Positions 27,423-37,235 of a stretch of DNA of 64,000 nucleotides are shown piece after piece. Made by a program: the position numbers and the translations under genes. The notes under the pieces were generated by a model, which saw only the letters and a program-made list of their open reading frames with translations, did not search any database and was not told the origin of the DNA. Every line of letters begins with the position of its first letter. Position 1 is the first letter of the stretch. Origin of the DNA: Maridesulfovibrio ferrireducens (GTDB lineage: Bacteria; Desulfobacterota; Desulfovibrionia; Desulfovibrionales; Desulfovibrionaceae); contig NZ_FNGA01000002.1 in NCBI RefSeq assembly GCF_900101105.1, positions 62,001-126,000 of the forward strand, given 5' to 3'.

Positions 27423-27775
27423 GCCTTTCCACCTTCAGAATCAGAACCGGCAGCAGCTTCTGCCACAGGAGCAGATTTGTCTTCAGCTTTCTCGGCTTCA
27501 ACCTTATCAGCTTCAGCCTGACGGGCCTTATCCATAGCTTCAACTTCAGCCTTTCTACGGGCTTCTTCTTTCGCGCGGTCGTCTTTAGCTTGTCTTTCAT
27601 TATCCGCAGCAGAAACCTCTGCGTCTAAAGTATTTTTAACGTCATTAGACATTTTCTTAACTTCAGAAAGACCTCTGCCAAGATTTTTAATGAGTTCGGG
27701 AAGTTTTTGAGGTCCGATTATAATCAGAGCTACAACCAAAATGACAATAAGTTCCGTTGTACCGATTCCGAACAT
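27419..27775 (-). CDS. tatB: Twin-arginine translocase TatA/TatB subunit
   Basis: 118 residues: one N-terminal membrane helix, the hinge IGPQKLPELIKNLG, an amphipathic helix and a long charged tail rich in Ala, Glu, Lys and Asp. The Glu at position 8 (FGIGTTELIVIL) favours TatB, but the FG start is shared with TatA, so the subunit type is uncertain. It starts the tatBC-his operon with AAGGAA before the ATG. With TatC it would export folded cofactor proteins such as hydrogenases. Confidence 0.9.
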   Translation of the reverse strand: MFGIGTTELIVILVVALIIIGPQKLPELIKNLGRGLSEVKKMSNDVKNTLDAEVSAADNERQAKDDRAKEEARRKAEVEAMDKARQAEADKVEAEKAEDKSAPVAEAAAGSDSEGGKA

Positions 27776-27822
27776 ATTATTTCCTTAATTCGTTGTGGCA
27801 AAAAAAACCATGTATACGCTGT

Positions 27823-27867
27823 AAGCCTATACAGGATTCAAAAATAGGAATCCTGTATAGGCTTTTT
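27823..27867 (+). repeat. Perfect 17-bp inverted repeat before tatB, T-run on the plus strand only
   Basis: AAGCCTATACAGGATTC (27823-27839) and GAATCCTGTATAGGCTT (27848-27864) are perfect complements around eight bases, followed by T on the plus strand. Genes on both sides are on the minus strand, where no U-run follows directly. It probably still separates guaA from tatB, but its polarity points the other way. Confidence 0.65.
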
Positions 27868-27932
27868 CATGAATTGTTGAGATCTTGTACCTGATTTCTA
27901 AAACTTTTTCTACGTCTTAAGCAGAAGTAAAT

Positions 27933-29480
27933 TTACTCCCACTCAATTGTGGCCGGTGGCTTGGAAGAGATATCAAGAACAACTCTGTTAACACCCTTAA
28001 CCTCGTTAATAATCCGGTTGGACATACGGGCAAGAATATCATTAGGGAGACGGCTCCAGTCTGCGGTCATCGCATCAAGACTATCGACAAGTCTTAGAGC
28101 AATGACGTGCTCATAAGTACGGTCATCGCCCATAACACCAACGGTCTTGAGCGGAAGCAGAACAGCAAATCCCTGCCAGATCTTACGATACCAGCCGGTA
28201 GCATGAAGCTCATGCTGAACAATCCGGTCTGCCTGACGCAGAATTTCAAGCCTTTCATCAGTGATTTCACCGAGGATACGGATTGCAAGCCCCGGTCCGG
28301 GGAAAGGCTGACGCCAGATGATGTGTTCTGGAAGTCCAAGCTCAGAAGCAACCTTACGAACTTCATCTTTGAAAAGCTCACGAAGCGGCTCAACAAGATC
28401 AAGATCCATATCTTCAGGAAGTCCGCCAACATTGTGATGAGACTTGATTACAGCTGAAGGGCCTTTAAATGATTCAGATTCAATAACATCAGGATACAAA
28501 GTTCCCTGAGCAAGGAATTTTACATTTTTAAGAGCCTGCGCTTCTTCATTGAAAACATCAATAAAAGTATAACCGATAAGTTTGCGTTTCTTTTCAGGAT
28601 CTTCAACACCTACAAGCTTATCAAGGAACAATCTTGCAGAATCAACGCATTTAACGTTCAACTCGAAATGCTCTTCCAGAAAACCGATAACTTCTTCACG
28701 CTCGTGCATACGAAGTAAACCGTTGTCGACGAAGATACAATGCAACCTTTTACCGATTGCTTTATGAAGCAGAACTGCAACAACTGTTGAATCTATGCCG
28801 CCTGAAAGACCGAGAACAACCTGAGCGTCTCCAATCTTTTCACGCATTTCTTTAATGCTGTTTTCAACAAAAGAAGCCATAGACCAGTCGGCCTTAAGTC
28901 CAGCAATTTTAAATACAAAGTTGGAAATAATAGTATTTCCACTTTCAGTATGAGCAACTTCAGGATGGAACTGTAATGCATAAATCTTGCGTTCCTCATC
29001 AGCCATAGCTGCAAAAGGAATGCTTTCAGTAGATCCGCATATTTTGAAACCTTCAGGAATGGATTCAACACGGTCACCGTGGCTCATCCAGACAGTCAGT
29101 TTATCAAGACTTTCAATACCCTGCCATAACTCACATCCGCCGGTTCCACAAAAATCAGCGCGACCATATTCTCTATCTTCAGAGGATACAACTTTTCCGC
29201 CCATGCTATGGGTCAAAAGCTGCATACCGTAACAGATACCGAGAATAGGTACGTTCATTTCAAGGTAAGCCGGATCAAGCTGAGGAGAATCCACATCAAG
29301 TACGGATGAAGGACCACCGGAAAGAATCAATGCTCCGGGATTCAGAGCTTTAATCTTTTCGGGATCAACATTACAAGGATGAATTTCGGAATATACACCC
29401 ACCTCGCGTATTCTGCGAGCGATGAGCTGCGTAAACTGGGACCCGAAGTCCAGAATAATTACTTTATTTTCGTGCTTCAT
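27933..29480 (-). CDS. guaA: GMP synthase (glutamine-hydrolysing)
   Basis: Converts XMP to GMP. 515 residues. The glutaminase domain has GICYGMQL with the nucleophile Cys and FHPEVAHTE with the His-x-Glu pair; the ATP pyrophosphatase domain has the PP-loop [13 protein letters not shown]; the C-terminal dimerisation domain ends KPPATIEWE, as usual. 18 bp after guaB with AGGAG in the gap. Confidence 0.98.
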   Translation of the reverse strand: MKHENKVIILDFGSQFTQLIARRIREVGVYSEIHPCNVDPEKIKALNPGALILSGGPSSVLDVDSPQLDPAYLEMNVPILGICYGMQLLTHSMGGKVVSSEDREYGRADFCGTGGCELWQGIESLDKLTVWMSHGDRVESIPEGFKICGSTESIPFAAMADEERKIYALQFHPEVAHTESGNTIISNFVFKIAGLKADWSMASFVENSIKEMREKIGDAQVVLGLSGGIDSTVVAVLLHKAIGKRLHCIFVDNGLLRMHEREEVIGFLEEHFELNVKCVDSARLFLDKLVGVEDPEKKRKLIGYTFIDVFNEEAQALKNVKFLAQGTLYPDVIESESFKGPSAVIKSHHNVGGLPEDMDLDLVEPLRELFKDEVRKVASELGLPEHIIWRQPFPGPGLAIRILGEITDERLEILRQADRIVQHELHATGWYRKIWQGFAVLLPLKTVGVMGDDRTYEHVIALRLVDSLDAMTADWSRLPNDILARMSNRIINEVKGVNRVVLDISSKPPATIEWE

Positions 29481-29498
29481 AACGACTCCTGACTTAAA

Positions 29499-30956
29499 TT
29501 AGTAAGCATCAACCCTATAATTAGGTGCTTCTTTGGTGATAATTACATCGTGAACGTGGCTCTCTTTGAATCCGGCAGAAGTCATCTGAGTAAACTGAGC
29601 CTTCTCCTGTAATTCCTGAACGGAGCCGCAACCGACATATCCCATACCGGAACGCAAACCACCGATCATCTGGTAGATACTTTCAGAAACAGGCCCTTTA
29701 TAAGGAACGCGTCCGACAATACCTTCAGGAACAAGTTTATTTGTATCTTTCTGGAAATAGCGGTCAGAACTACCCTGCTTCATAGCATCAATTGATCCCA
29801 TTCCGCGATATAGTTTATAGCTACGTCCTTGATAAAGAACCTTTTCACCGGGGCTTTCATCAGTTCCGGCAAACATTGATCCCATCATAACGGTATTTGC
29901 ACCGGCAACAAGAGCCTTTACAACATCACCGGAGAACTTAATGCCTCCGTCTGCGATGACACATACACCACGATCATGGCAAGCTCTGACAGCTTCCATA
30001 ATTGCAGAGATCTGCGGTACGCCGACACCTGCAACAACACGTGTTGTACAAATAGAACCAGGTCCGATTCCAACCTTAACAGCATTTACGCCAGCATCAG
30101 CAAGTGCCATTGCACCTGTATAAGTAGCAATATTACCACCGATAATCTGCGCATCCGGGAAGCAGGAACGAAGTTCTTTTATGCTGTCCAGAATATTTTT
30201 AGAATGACCATGCGCTGAATCAAGAGCAAGAAAATCAACACCGGCATCAACAAGTGCAGAACTGCGTTCCATAAAGTCGCGACCGACTCCGATTGCAGCT
30301 CCTACGCGAAGTCTGCCACGTGAGTCTTTTGCAGCATTCGGATATTGTTTGACTTTGTCGATATCTTTAATGGTGATAAGACCGGTAAGTTTATTCTCGT
30401 CATCAACAACTAAAAGTTTTTCAATACGATTCTGATGGAGAAGTCTTTTAGCTTCTTCGAAAGCTATTCCGTGTGGAACAGTAATGAGGTTACGACTGGT
30501 CATTACTTCAGAAACAAGAGTATTTCTGTCCTTTACAAAGCGAACATCACGATTGGTGATGATTCCTGCAAGGTGTTCACCTTTTACTACCGGAAAGCCT
30601 GAAATTTTAAATTCAGCCATCAAATCAAGAGCCTTGCCGACAGTATCTTCAGGGTGAACAGTGATAGGGTCTGTGACCATGCCGCTTTCTGATTTTTTTA
30701 CTCTCTCAACTTCGCGAACCTGATCCCTGACACTCATATTCTTGTGCACAACGCCGACACCACCATGGCGAGCCATGGAAATAGCCATTTGAGATTCAGT
30801 AACGGTATCCATTGCGGCACTGATAAGAGGTATTCCAAGAGTAATCTCTTCTGTCAGTTTGGCGGACACGTTCACCTTATCGGGAAGCACTTCCGAATAG
30901 GCAGGCAAAAGCAGAACATCGTCAAAAGTCAAAGACTGACCAACTACCTTTTCCAT
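29499..30956 (-). CDS. guaB: Inosine-5'-monophosphate dehydrogenase
   Basis: Oxidises IMP to XMP with NAD, the first step to GMP. 485 residues, TIM barrel with two CBS domains inserted at about 93-205 ([33 protein letters not shown]). The catalytic loop GPGSICTTR has the active Cys, and the flap region YRGMGS is present. It heads the guaBA operon; a promoter is at 31050-31079. Confidence 0.98.
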   Translation of the reverse strand: MEKVVGQSLTFDDVLLLPAYSEVLPDKVNVSAKLTEEITLGIPLISAAMDTVTESQMAISMARHGGVGVVHKNMSVRDQVREVERVKKSESGMVTDPITVHPEDTVGKALDLMAEFKISGFPVVKGEHLAGIITNRDVRFVKDRNTLVSEVMTSRNLITVPHGIAFEEAKRLLHQNRIEKLLVVDDENKLTGLITIKDIDKVKQYPNAAKDSRGRLRVGAAIGVGRDFMERSSALVDAGVDFLALDSAHGHSKNILDSIKELRSCFPDAQIIGGNIATYTGAMALADAGVNAVKVGIGPGSICTTRVVAGVGVPQISAIMEAVRACHDRGVCVIADGGIKFSGDVVKALVAGANTVMMGSMFAGTDESPGEKVLYQGRSYKLYRGMGSIDAMKQGSSDRYFQKDTNKLVPEGIVGRVPYKGPVSESIYQMIGGLRSGMGYVGCGSVQELQEKAQFTQMTSAGFKESHVHDVIITKEAPNYRVDAY

Positions 30957-31049
30957 CTTTTCCTCTCATATAATTTTGGACTACTAGCTAAAAGAAAAGA
31001 GAAATCATTACACTATGATTCCTCTCAAACCCCGCCCATCCTTTTACAG

Positions 31050-31079
31050 ATAATACAACAGGGGTACTGTAAGTAGCAA
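31050..31079 (-). promoter_or_regulatory. Sigma70 promoter for guaBA
   Basis: Minus strand TTGCTA (31074-31079), 18 bp, TATTAT (31050-31055). Gives a 5' leader of about 85 nt. Confidence 0.5.
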
Positions 31080-31192
31080 ATTGTTTATGACTGGACGATA
31101 CGACCAGCCGGAATTTATTAAAAAAAAATCATTTCTTATTATATACTTTTTCGTCCCGGATTCAACCGAATCTAAAAAGTAATTCAAAGTAG

Positions 31193-31223
31193 TTGGCCCC
31201 GCGTATCTGCGGGGCCAATTTTT
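31193..31223 (+). terminator. GC-rich hairpin between livF and guaB, T-run on the plus strand
   Basis: TTGGCCCCGC (31193-31202) pairs with GCGGGGCCAA (31209-31218), then TTTTT on the plus strand. It follows livF by a few bases on the minus strand, where it must act if it is the liv terminator, yet the clear U-run is on the opposite strand. Confidence 0.65.
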
Positions 31224-31230
31224 GTCAACT

Positions 31231-31938
31231 CTAAAGTCCTAAGTATGCTTTTTTAACATCCTCGTTCGCCAGTAGTTTTTCACTGGTGTCGGAGAGTATT
31301 ATCTCCCCGTTTTCCATGACATAACCTCGATGGGCTGTCTTTAAAGCGAGGTTCGCATTCTGCTCAACAAGAAAAACGGTTGTTCCACTTTCTTTATTAA
31401 TTTTTTTAACTATTTCGAAAATTTGCCGAATAATTAACGGGGCCAGTCCAAGTGAAGGTTCATCTAAAAGAAGAAGCTTCGGTCTGGCCATTAACGCTCG
31501 AGAAATTGCCAACATTTGTTGTTCACCACCCGAAAGATTTCCTCCGAGCTGTTTTCTTCGTTCATAAAGAATAGGAAACAACTTAAACGCATGTTCCATA
31601 TCTTCTTTTATTCCGGCTTTGTCATCCCTTAAAAAAGCACCCATATCCAGATTTTCGGTAATAGTGAGATCTGGAAAGATGAGCCGCCCTTCGGGAACCT
31701 GAGATATGCCCATTTTAACAATTTTATCGGGACTCTTTTTATGAATGGGCTGACCTTCATATAAAACTTCACCCGTACGCGGTGGAACAACTCCACTAAT
31801 AGTCATAAGAGTTGTGGTCTTACCGGCGCCGTTAGCTCCGATCAAGGTGATTATTTCACCTTTTGCGACCTCGATATTAATATTTCTCAGGGCCTGAATA
31901 TTACCGTAGTAGGTATTAATATTTTTTAATTTAAGCAT
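31231..31938 (-). CDS. livF: Branched-chain amino acid ABC transporter ATPase LivF
   Basis: 235-residue ATP-binding subunit. Walker A GANGAGKT (near 34-41), signature LSGGEQQ, Walker B LLLLDEPSLGLAP and the H-loop VEQN, in which the usual His of EH is replaced, as is common in LivF. The N-terminus MLKLKNINTYYGNIQAL is typical. Its start overlaps the end of livG by eight bases. Drives import together with LivG. Confidence 0.97.
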   Translation of the reverse strand: MLKLKNINTYYGNIQALRNINIEVAKGEIITLIGANGAGKTTTLMTISGVVPPRTGEVLYEGQPIHKKSPDKIVKMGISQVPEGRLIFPDLTITENLDMGAFLRDDKAGIKEDMEHAFKLFPILYERRKQLGGNLSGGEQQMLAISRALMARPKLLLLDEPSLGLAPLIIRQIFEIVKKINKESGTTVFLVEQNANLALKTAHRGYVMENGEIILSDTSEKLLANEDVKKAYLGL

Positions 31939-32731
31939 CTAAATCTTCTCCGAGATAAGCCTTGATTACAGCGGGATTCTGGCTGACCTCCTGAGGAGTT
32001 CCGTGAGCAATTTCCCGGCCGTACTCTAAAACGAATAAACGGTCTGAAAGACTCATAACCATTTTCATATCGTGCTCAATCAGGAGAACTGATATGTTAT
32101 GTTTCTCTTTAATTGAAACAATCAGATCTTCAAGCTCAAGAGTCTCCTGCGGATTCATACCGGCAGCAGGCTCATCGAGAAGCAATAAGAAAGGATCGGT
32201 TGCCAAAGCTCTTGCGATTTCGAGACGGCGCTGAGCTCCGTATGGCAGGTTACAGGCAAGTTCGTCTGAAAATTCATCAAGACCTAATTCTTTAAGCAGT
32301 TCGTAACTCTTGATGATGGTTTCACGTTCTTCCCTTTTAGTACCCGGACCGCGAAAAACAGCTCCGATAAAGCTTGCTTTTGTACGGCAATGGCACCCTA
32401 TCATTACATTTTCGATGACGCTCATTGATGGAAAAAGACGGATATTCTGGAAAGTTCTAGCCATCCCCATTTCAGTGACATGGTTAGGTTTCATCCCGTT
32501 GATTCTCTTGAATCCTTTACCGCTGGGATCAATCTTCACATCGCCTAAAGTAGGATTATAAATTCCGGTAATACAGTTGAAAAAGGTAGTTTTTCCAGCT
32601 CCGTTAGGACCGATAAGAGCAACAATCTCCCCTTCGCGCACATCAAGATCGACATCATCAAGAGCTCTTAAGCCGCCGAAGTCTTTACAGACTCCCTTAA
32701 CCTCAAGCACTGTTCTTTTTTCATTACTCAT
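31931..32731 (-). CDS. livG: Branched-chain amino acid ABC transporter ATPase LivG
   Basis: 266-residue ATP-binding subunit. Walker A GPNGAGKTT, the LivG-type insert around HVTEMGMARTFQNIRLFPSM, Walker B LLLLDEPAAGMNP and IEHDM. ATG 32729-32731 is chosen, since AGGTG lies upstream; a GTG three codons earlier lies in that site. It overlaps the livM stop by eight bases. Confidence 0.97.
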   Translation of the reverse strand: MSNEKRTVLEVKGVCKDFGGLRALDDVDLDVREGEIVALIGPNGAGKTTFFNCITGIYNPTLGDVKIDPSGKGFKRINGMKPNHVTEMGMARTFQNIRLFPSMSVIENVMIGCHCRTKASFIGAVFRGPGTKREERETIIKSYELLKELGLDEFSDELACNLPYGAQRRLEIARALATDPFLLLLDEPAAGMNPQETLELEDLIVSIKEKHNISVLLIEHDMKMVMSLSDRLFVLEYGREIAHGTPQEVSQNPAVIKAYLGEDLDA

Positions 32732-33947
32732 TGGCTTCACCTAAAGCTTTCTTGATGGCATTAATATCAATTTTCTGTCGTACATCTCTAATAAGTCCCT
32801 GCGGTCTAAATACCATCACCAACACCATCGTGGCTCCGAAAATAAGCATACGATATTCGGAAAAGGCTCTGAGATATTCAGGAAGAAGTATGAGCACCAA
32901 GGCACCGAGGATAACCCCGAGAATTGACCCCATACCACCGAGAACAACTATTGATAAAATGATTGCTGACTCAAGGAATGTAAAACTGGCCGGATTGATG
33001 AATGAAGTTTTTGCAGCAAAAACAACACCGACCAGACCTGCCCATGTGGCTCCCAGAGAAAATGCCATCAGCTTAGTTTTAACTTTATCAATCCCCATGG
33101 CCTGACATGCAATCTCATCTTCACGAAGAGCCTGCCACGCACGGCCTATGCGGGAATTTTTAAGTCTGTTCACAACAAAAATTGTGAAAATAACCAATAC
33201 AATCATCAGATAATACATGAAGTGTATCGAATTTGAGAGACCTGTGAACAAGCCGAAAAAGTCAGGTCTGGGAATATTTGCAATCCCGCTGGGTCCGTGA
33301 GTAAAATCACCCCAGTTTTCCAGCACAAGCCGGATAATTTCACCGAATCCGAGTGTAACAATCGCAAGATAATCACCCCGGAGGCGCAACACGGGAAAAC
33401 CGAGTAGAATTCCGCAAAGGGCTCCAAGCAATGCGCCGACAGGCAACGCAACCCAAAAATTAACTCCCCAATATAAATTCATAAGCGCGTAGGAATAAGC
33501 ACCTACCGCATAAAAAGCTACGTAGCCGAGATCAAGAAGCCCTGCCAACCCGACAACAATGTTAAGCCCAAGTCCAAGCACCACATAAATGAGCGCCGAG
33601 ATCATGATATTGACCTGATACATCGAAAAAAGTTGCGGGAAGATAATTGCAAAAATCAAAATTCCGGCAAGCAATGGATAATAAAATGACGGACTAGACA
33701 GAATTTTACTATACGTAGAAATCTGCTCTTCGCCGGATTCCTCATCAACTTTGTTGCCGGCTTCTTTTTTACGGATCATGAAACGCCAGACGTAAGAAAG
33801 GAAAAAGGTACATATACCAACGTATAGAACTCTTTCCAATCGCCATATAACAACATTCTCAACTGAGTCCACGAAGACCCCCATAATAGGCAGGACTAAG
33901 AACATGAACCACAATGAGACCAATAAAGATTTTTTAAAGCCTTCCAT
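32724..33947 (-). CDS. livM: Branched-chain amino acid ABC transporter permease LivM
   Basis: 407-residue inner-membrane permease. Residues 1-90 contain extra N-terminal helices and a charged stretch (EAGNKVDEESGEEQ) before the conserved core that starts about 95 (SALIYVVLGLGLNIVVGLAGLLDLGYVAFYAVGAY). The cytoplasmic coupling loop EDEIACQAMGIDKVKTKLMAFSL contacts the ATPases. The ribosome site is weak. Confidence 0.96.
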   Translation of the reverse strand: MEGFKKSLLVSLWFMFLVLPIMGVFVDSVENVVIWRLERVLYVGICTFFLSYVWRFMIRKKEAGNKVDEESGEEQISTYSKILSSPSFYYPLLAGILIFAIIFPQLFSMYQVNIMISALIYVVLGLGLNIVVGLAGLLDLGYVAFYAVGAYSYALMNLYWGVNFWVALPVGALLGALCGILLGFPVLRLRGDYLAIVTLGFGEIIRLVLENWGDFTHGPSGIANIPRPDFFGLFTGLSNSIHFMYYLMIVLVIFTIFVVNRLKNSRIGRAWQALREDEIACQAMGIDKVKTKLMAFSLGATWAGLVGVVFAAKTSFINPASFTFLESAIILSIVVLGGMGSILGVILGALVLILLPEYLRAFSEYRMLIFGATMVLVMVFRPQGLIRDVRQKIDINAIKKALGEANE

Positions 33948-34027
33948 ATTGCAAACAATCCGTTTTTATCTATTAGATCGGCAGAACGCCGTTAACGCGG
34001 TCTGAATCAAAGGGACATCTATGCCGA

Positions 34028-34930
34028 TTAAACCTTCTGAACTGGAGCTTTACCAAGTAAACCAGAAGGTCGGAAAATCAGAATAATTACCAGCAACGCG
34101 AAAGCGAATACATCTTCATAATCACTGGAGACATATCCGGTGCAGAAACTTTCAGTCCAACCAAGAATCAGTCCGCCAAGAACTGCTCCCGGAATGGAAC
34201 CGATACCGCCAAGAACTGCGGCGGTGAAGGCTTTAATCCCTGCGATGAAACCGATAAAAAAGTTAATCTGCCCGATATGCGAGGCAATTAAAACTCCCCC
34301 GACTGCAGCCAAAGATGAACCGATAATAAAAGTAGCAGATATGACCTGATCAACATTGATTCCGACAAGCATAGCCATTTTACGGTTTTGAGCCGTGGCG
34401 CGCATGGCTTTGCCCATTCTGGTAAACTTAATAAACAGGCTGAGAACAATCATTACGAAAGCTGCAACCGTAATTATAAGAAAGTCAGATGAACCGATCG
34501 TAGAAGAATACTTCTCAAGGAAATCGAACTCAGGTGTAAGTGTAGGAAATGAAAGAAAATCAGAAGTCTGTGAAAGCATCACATAGTTCTGAAGAAAAAT
34601 AGACATACCGATTGCGGAAATAAGAGGAGAAAGCCTCGGTGCACTCCTTAGAGGACGATAGGCAATCTTTTCAAGAGTATAACCGTAAGCAGCGGCATAA
34701 ACGACGGCAGCCATAGATGCCATAACCATAATTGATGTAGCGGGAAATCCAAAGCTGGTAAGCACTCCGGCAACTGTAAGTCCGACAAAAGCACCAATCA
34801 TATAAACTTCACCATGAGCAAAGTTAATCAACTCGATGATACCGTAAACCATGGTATAACCAAGAGCGATAAGCGCATAGATACTTCCCCGAGTCAGGCC
34901 GCTGAAAAATAATTCCAGAAAATAATCCAT
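34028..34930 (-). CDS. livH: Branched-chain amino acid ABC transporter permease LivH
   Basis: 300-residue permease with about eight helices. Opens with SGLTRGSIYALIALGYTMVYGIIELINFAHGEVYM and has the coupling loop ATAQNRKMAMLVGINVDQVI. AGGAA precedes ATG. 92 bp separate it from livK, a spacing that often holds a step-down hairpin; a GGGG...CCCC pairing is visible there without a U-run. Confidence 0.97.
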   Translation of the reverse strand: MDYFLELFFSGLTRGSIYALIALGYTMVYGIIELINFAHGEVYMIGAFVGLTVAGVLTSFGFPATSIMVMASMAAVVYAAAYGYTLEKIAYRPLRSAPRLSPLISAIGMSIFLQNYVMLSQTSDFLSFPTLTPEFDFLEKYSSTIGSSDFLIITVAAFVMIVLSLFIKFTRMGKAMRATAQNRKMAMLVGINVDQVISATFIIGSSLAAVGGVLIASHIGQINFFIGFIAGIKAFTAAVLGGIGSIPGAVLGGLILGWTESFCTGYVSSDYEDVFAFALLVIILIFRPSGLLGKAPVQKV

Positions 34931-35022
34931 TTAAGTTCCTGCTGAATCACGATCAGGGGAACAGACTTTAAGCCTGCCCCCCTTACCGATTTTTTATTTA
35001 GAATCAGTTACACAGGTTGGAG

Positions 35023-36159
35023 CTATTTAACTTCCTGATATGCACCGTCTTTGACTTGATACATTGAGAAGCCGACACCGAGAGCATCACCCTTTGAATC
35101 GAATTTGATCTTTCCTACTGGAGTCTCAACTTCTTCGTTGCGGAGTGCGTATACGATCTTTTCATAGTCTGTAGAACCGGCTCTTTCGATAGCTTTAAGC
35201 AAAGCCTGTGTTGCAGAATATGCTTCAAAGAAGAATGCACCGGGGTCGCCATCATGAGTTGCCTTGTACTGGTCAAGAGCGACCTTATACATTGGGTTTC
35301 CAGTGATATCACGAGGACCGGTTGCATATACGCCTTCGGAAGCTTTTCCGGCAACGTTGATGAACTTCTGAGCTTTAACTCCGTCATCTGAAATGAAAGG
35401 AATGGTGATTTTCTTTTTGCGGATCTGAGATACGATTTTAGAAGCTTCAGGGTGGTATCCACCAAAGATAACGCTATCTGCGCCGGAAGCTTTAATTTTC
35501 TGAACTACTGCAGAATAATCAACAGCTCCGGGAGTTACGCCTTCGAAAAGGACAACGTCTGCTTTACTGGATTCTTCGATGTATTTCTTAGCGAAATCAG
35601 CAAAACCTTTACCGTAGTCACCCTTGTCATGGATTACAGCAATTTTCTTAAGTCCGAGTGTATCAATAGCGAAATCTGTAGCAAGAGCTGCCTGAGCATC
35701 ATCAGAAGCTATTGTTCTGAAAAAGTTAGGATAGTCTCCGCTCTGAGTCAGAGTAGGAGTGGTTGCGGAAGGAGACATACAAACGAGATTGGACTCTTTA
35801 TAGATAGGAAGAGCAGCCTTGGTAGCTCCTGAGCAAATGTGACCGAGAACAACTGTTACTTCATCAGAAACGAGCTTAAATGCAGCATTCGTTGCAAATT
35901 CAGGCTTACACTGATCATCCTGACTGGAAATAACAACCTGAACACCGTTTATACCGCCCGCATCATTAACAGCCTTAACAACGAGCTTTGCAGCTTCAAG
36001 TGAAGGTAGACCGTAAGAAGCAAGGTCACCACTGTGAGCCCCGGCAACTCCGAGAAGGATAGTTTTAGCAGAAGCTTCTGCATTTTTTTCTCCGCCGAAT
36101 ACGACGAAACCGACGGTCAACATCAGAACACACGACAGAGCCAGCAATGAACGTTTCAT
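35023..36159 (-). CDS. livK: Branched-chain amino acid-binding periplasmic protein
   Basis: 378-residue solute-binding protein of the LivJ/LivK family. Signal peptide MKRSLLALSCVLMLTVGFVVFGGEKNAEA, then TILLGVAGAHSGDLASYG with the ligand-binding loop, and the two Cys that form the family disulfide (DDQCKPEF, GHICSGAT). ATG 36157-36159 with AAGGAG five bases upstream is preferred over a GTG two codons earlier. It is the first gene of livKHMGF. Leucine, isoleucine or valine is the likely cargo. Confidence 0.96.
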   Translation of the reverse strand: MKRSLLALSCVLMLTVGFVVFGGEKNAEASAKTILLGVAGAHSGDLASYGLPSLEAAKLVVKAVNDAGGINGVQVVISSQDDQCKPEFATNAAFKLVSDEVTVVLGHICSGATKAALPIYKESNLVCMSPSATTPTLTQSGDYPNFFRTIASDDAQAALATDFAIDTLGLKKIAVIHDKGDYGKGFADFAKKYIEESSKADVVLFEGVTPGAVDYSAVVQKIKASGADSVIFGGYHPEASKIVSQIRKKKITIPFISDDGVKAQKFINVAGKASEGVYATGPRDITGNPMYKVALDQYKATHDGDPGAFFFEAYSATQALLKAIERAGSTDYEKIVYALRNEEVETPVGKIKFDSKGDALGVGFSMYQVKDGAYQEVK

Positions 36160-36450
36160 AGACACTCCTTGACTGCAAATTTTAAGGGCTTATCGCCCGG
36201 ATTACCAAATTCGTGATCATTAAATCTTAAACAGTATAAAATAAAACACGAACACCCATACCATAACCCAGTAAGGCTGGGCGACCCTAAATTTTCAAAA
36301 CCTGGAAACTATTATCAAAAACGGAGATCCCTTCCGGCAAGATGGAAATCCGTCTTTCTTTTAGATAAACACCAAATCTCGAAGTGATAAATTAGCTAAC
36401 ATTAAGCATGTTTGTCAATATCAGGAACCCTAAAACGAACAAAGTAAAGC
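36160..36450 (-). promoter_or_regulatory. Long structured 5' leader of livK
   Basis: If the promoter at 36457-36484 is used, the leader is about 290 nt with no ORF. On the minus strand it holds a hairpin ACGGA (36349-36353) with TCCGT (36321-36325), inner TTCC/GGAA, followed by five U, and later CCCAG/CTGGG (36267-36281). The first could be an attenuator. No known riboswitch core was recognised. Confidence 0.4.
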
Positions 36451-36456
36451 AGAATC

Positions 36457-36484
36457 ATTAAATAAAAACAAAATAACCTGTCAA
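36457..36484 (-). promoter_or_regulatory. Sigma70 promoter for livKHMGF
   Basis: Minus strand TTGACA (36479-36484), 16 bp, TTTAAT (36457-36462). The -35 is perfect. It is the best box pair upstream of livK. Confidence 0.55.
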
Positions 36485-36562
36485 AAGTCCAAAAAAAACA
36501 TAAAATACGGTCAATCCTATGTAGGTAGCCACTCACGACGCAACAACCCAAAAACCGTCAAA

Positions 36563-36598
36563 GAAAAAAGGGAATCCGCTTCAAAAGCGAATTCCCTT
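36563..36598 (-). terminator. Terminator of the ccm operon
   Basis: Minus strand AAGGGAAT, inner CGCTT/AAGCG, ATTCCCTT (36569-36598), then six U (36563-36568 region). It lies seven bases after the TPR gene stop. Confidence 0.88.
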
Positions 36599-36605
36599 AG
36601 TATTA

Positions 36606-37235
36606 CTAATCTTCGTGAGCCTCTTTCTTTAGCTCTTCTTCGGCATGAGATCTCATGTCGTCAGATGATTTAGGATTTGCGATGATCTTCTTAAAATGCT
36701 CTTCAGCTTCTTCATGCGCATGCAGATAATATTTCTTAATAATTCCCGTATTAAAATGGGCCATGGAATCATCAGGATCAACTAACAGTATTTTATCAAA
36801 CGCCTCGGCAGCCTTATCAAACTTCTCAGCTTGATAGTAACACATTCCAAGCCCCATCAAAGCATTTATATTAGCAGGCTCGTTCTCAACAACCTTTTCA
36901 AAAAAGGTCTGTGCCCGGTCATAAGCACGAATCATCATGAAAGCATTTGCAAGTTCAAGCTGAACTTTCATATCCTCTGGATTATCACGCATGAGGTCCA
37001 TCAGCTTACGAATTTCCTTCATACTCTCACCCATGGCTTCCTGACTCATGCCCGAACTGGATGATTCCTTCTGTTGCTGGAATTCCACCTTATTACCGGG
37101 ATGATTCATGCGGTATGTCAGTGATGATACAAAAATTACAAGTAAGGCAACTCCAAGCAGAATTACGACAAATTTTTGTCCGCCGCCAAGAGCAAAACTT
37201 CTGCCGACAGGATTTGTTTGTTTTTTACTTGTCAT
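36606..37235 (-). CDS. Membrane-anchored TPR protein of the ccm operon (CcmI/NrfG-like)
   Basis: 209 residues: one N-terminal membrane helix (about 22-41) and a periplasmic TPR array (about 80-190, for example AFMMIRAYDRAQTFFEKVVENEPANINALMGLGMCYYQ). CcmI and NrfG have such arrays and hold apocytochrome c for haem attachment. As no CcmH or CcmG is encoded here, this protein could serve as the apocytochrome holder; that is inference from position. Its ATG overlaps the ccmD end by 11 bases. Confidence 0.82.
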   Translation of the reverse strand: MTSKKQTNPVGRSFALGGGQKFVVILLGVALLVIFVSSLTYRMNHPGNKVEFQQQKESSSSGMSQEAMGESMKEIRKLMDLMRDNPEDMKVQLELANAFMMIRAYDRAQTFFEKVVENEPANINALMGLGMCYYQAEKFDKAAEAFDKILLVDPDDSMAHFNTGIIKKYYLHAHEEAEEHFKKIIANPKSSDDMRSHAEEELKKEAHED

